Assembly: GCA_964612925.1 (NCBI GenBank)
Contig: CAZTFU010000026.1
Span: forward strand, 1-23,669
Source: Phil1 sp964612925
Lineage (GTDB): Bacteria > Bacillota > Clostridia > Christensenellales > CAG-138
Direction of reading: 5' to 3'
DNA: 23,669 nucleotides
The notes under the pieces were generated by a model that saw only the letters and a program-made list of their open reading frames with translations, did no database searches and was not told the origin of the DNA. This document shows positions 22,600 to 23,669 of this stretch, piece after piece; within the stretch, counting starts at the first letter, position 1, and every line of letters starts with the position of its first letter. The position numbers were made by a program, and so were the translations under genes.

Positions 22600-23451
22600 C
22601 TATTCGGCAACGGCGTATGCAACTGTCATGCAATCGTCGCTGTTCATGCTCATTGAGCACAGTATAAGCACACCCTCATCCGCGCTTATGTCAATCGCGG
22701 CGCCACTGTACTCAAGCGAAAGCGCATTATAGTATTCCGCTCTTGCCGTTTGATCAAGTGACTGTATATTCTCTATAAGTTCATATGCTTCATGCGGAAT
22801 ATAACCCGTTTTGTGCGAAACAAAATCTTCTCCGTTTTCTATGGGCACCGTTTGAAGAGCAAAAACATGATATGTTTGCGCATTTCCGTTCCAGTTCACG
22901 CCAAGCGGATAGTTAAGCGTAAACTCCGCTCCGTTAGTCAGCAGATGGTCAAAGCCAAAGTTTTTGCACAGCAGCAGAATCTGTCCGTTTATGCCTTGTC
23001 CATCATCGGTAAGCTCGCCGCCAAGCACCTGAACCGAGCCCCATTTTGCCCATTTTCCCGTATAAATGTACTGTGCGTAGTGGTCATGATCATCGCTTGA
23101 TATTATGGCGTGGGTGTTCCATTGTGCGTGCTCGTCCAACTCCTCGCCCTCATATGGCGTAAACTGCATTATCGAGCCCACAACATTGCCGTCCAAGGAT
23201 ACGGCCTCATCATATTTGCTTTGAAGCTCAGCCTTCACCGTTTCGGATATTTCACTCCCCACGGTGCGCGATTCCACTATCTCGTCACTGAGCGGCGGAA
23301 CCCTTGTGTTCTCTATACTGAGCGCATCCGCCGCAACGGACGGCTTTTGCGCGTCAAGCAAGGTTTGGTCATCCTCAGCAACAGTACATCCCGAAATGAA
23401 TGAAATACACAGCAAAAAACTTAAAACATATACCCAAGCCTTCTTTGCCAT
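22600..23451 (-). CDS. Lipoprotein with a sortase-B-like fold that seems to lack catalytic residues
   Basis: The 283-residue protein has a signal peptide with lipobox ISGC (Cys22). From about 70 on, segment order follows class B sortases: ELQSKYDEAVSLDGNVVGSI (like the N..VGWI region), DHYAQYIYTGKWAKWGSV (like the YL....GSIF region), GQILLLCKNFGFDHLL (where sortases have the catalytic His of YGH), TYHVFALQTVPIENGEDF, and the strand VLILCSMSMNSDDCMTVAYAV at the position of TLSTC...R. Cys265 matches the catalytic Cys, but the His site reads Cys162-Lys163 and the Arg site Cys274-Met275. Homology is judged by eye, and the protein may be a non-enzymatic binding module. GGGAGGG precedes the ATG at 23451. 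It is not clearly in an operon. Confidence 0.6.
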   Translation of the reverse strand: MAKKAWVYVLSFLLCISFISGCTVAEDDQTLLDAQKPSVAADALSIENTRVPPLSDEIVESRTVGSEISETVKAELQSKYDEAVSLDGNVVGSIMQFTPYEGEELDEHAQWNTHAIISSDDHDHYAQYIYTGKWAKWGSVQVLGGELTDDGQGINGQILLLCKNFGFDHLLTNGAEFTLNYPLGVNWNGNAQTYHVFALQTVPIENGEDFVSHKTGYIPHEAYELIENIQSLDQTARAEYYNALSLEYSGAAIDISADEGVLILCSMSMNSDDCMTVAYAVAE

Positions 23452-23475
23452 AATCTGCCCTCCCGTAATCTACAT

Positions 23476-23506
23476 TGATATATATATATCATTTTTGATA
23501 TCAAAA
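23476..23506 (-). promoter_or_regulatory. Promoter region with two perfect palindromes for the lipoprotein
   Basis: TGATATATATATATCA (23476-23491) and TTTTGATATCAAAA (23493-23506) are perfect palindromes sharing GATAT. On the minus strand, TTGATA (23504-23499) can serve as a -35 with TATATC (23482-23477) at 16 bases. AT-richness lowers the weight of both the palindromes and the promoter. Confidence 0.35.
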
Positions 23507-23534
23507 GTCTATGAACAAACTGTTAATTTTACGG

Positions 23535-23556
23535 AAAAAGGAGCGTTTGCACGCTC
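23535..23556 (-). terminator. Terminator of an upstream minus-strand gene outside the window
   Basis: The 6-bp stem GAGCGT/ACGCTC (23541-23546, 23551-23556) has a 4-base loop and is followed on the minus strand by CTTTTT. It lies before the lipoprotein promoter and after repeat copy B. Confidence 0.65.
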
Positions 23557-23569
23557 AACAAAATATCGG

Positions 23570-23669
23570 AGAAGTGGGGTTGTTAAGGGGCGGCAGCCCC
23601 TTAATTTGATTCCAGCTTTGACGACATGTGCGTCAAAACGGATGAAAACCAATAGGTTTTCATACTTTG
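23570..23669. repeat. Dispersed structured repeat, copy B (inverted, cut by window end)
   Basis: The 100 bases match copy A (20063-20162) in opposite orientation with 7 substitutions. The stems TTAAGGGGC/GCCCCTTAA, TTTGACG/CGTCAAA and GAAAACC/GGTTTTC are all intact. The part of copy A before 20063 would lie beyond the window. Confidence 0.85.

Overview
The window looks like chromosomal DNA from a Gram-positive bacterium of the phylum Bacillota, most likely class Clostridia. The basis is the strong GGAGG-type ribosome binding sites, sigma-A-like TTGACA/TATAAT promoters with 17-base spacers, a sortase, several lipoproteins, many small XRE-type regulators, and a DUF2975 protein paired with its usual small HTH partner. 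The species cannot be named from sequence alone.

Layout, left to right. (1) 1-1312: the 5' part of a minus-strand HTH regulator with a helical repeat region, a roughly 585-base stretch with a possible decayed transposase fragment, and a minus-strand tRNA-Gly(GCC)/tRNA-Lys(CTT) pair with its own promoter and terminator. (2) 1436-5425: a minus-strand sortase that may be translated from a leaderless mRNA, and the divergent argS-serS operon with promoter and terminator. (3) 5506-8427: four regulatory or membrane genes. They are an XRE protein with a duplicated membrane module, a Crp/Fnr regulator, an XRE-S24 (LexA-like) repressor whose catalytic Ser and Lys positions hold Cys and Arg, and a divergent 77-residue membrane protein behind a perfect consensus promoter and a foldable leader. 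(4) 8553-10757: an operon of a DUF2975 membrane protein, a small HTH regulator and a lipoprotein, with palindromes at its promoter. (5) 10754-15904: a minus-strand operon of a MacB-type ABC ATPase, an FtsX-like permease and a secreted heptad-repeat protein. (6) 15983-18822: a minus-strand operon of a repetitive lipoprotein and a membrane-anchored PQQ-type beta-propeller. (7) 18911-20237: a nested inverted-repeat element, a small XRE repressor divergent from a zinc-ribbon/TM2 protein with two operator-like palindromes between them, and a structured dispersed repeat between two nearly identical hairpins. (8) 20238-23669: two translationally coupled CNNM/CorC-type membrane proteins, a lipoprotein that reads like a sortase-B domain lacking catalytic residues, a terminator, and a second, inverted copy of the dispersed repeat running off the window end.

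The housekeeping content is argS, serS and the tRNAs. Most of the rest is cell-envelope machinery under local regulators. The features most worth following up are the S24 repressor with altered dyad and its divergent small membrane protein, the apparent pseudo-sortase lipoprotein, and the structured repeat family whose two copies differ only outside the stems.
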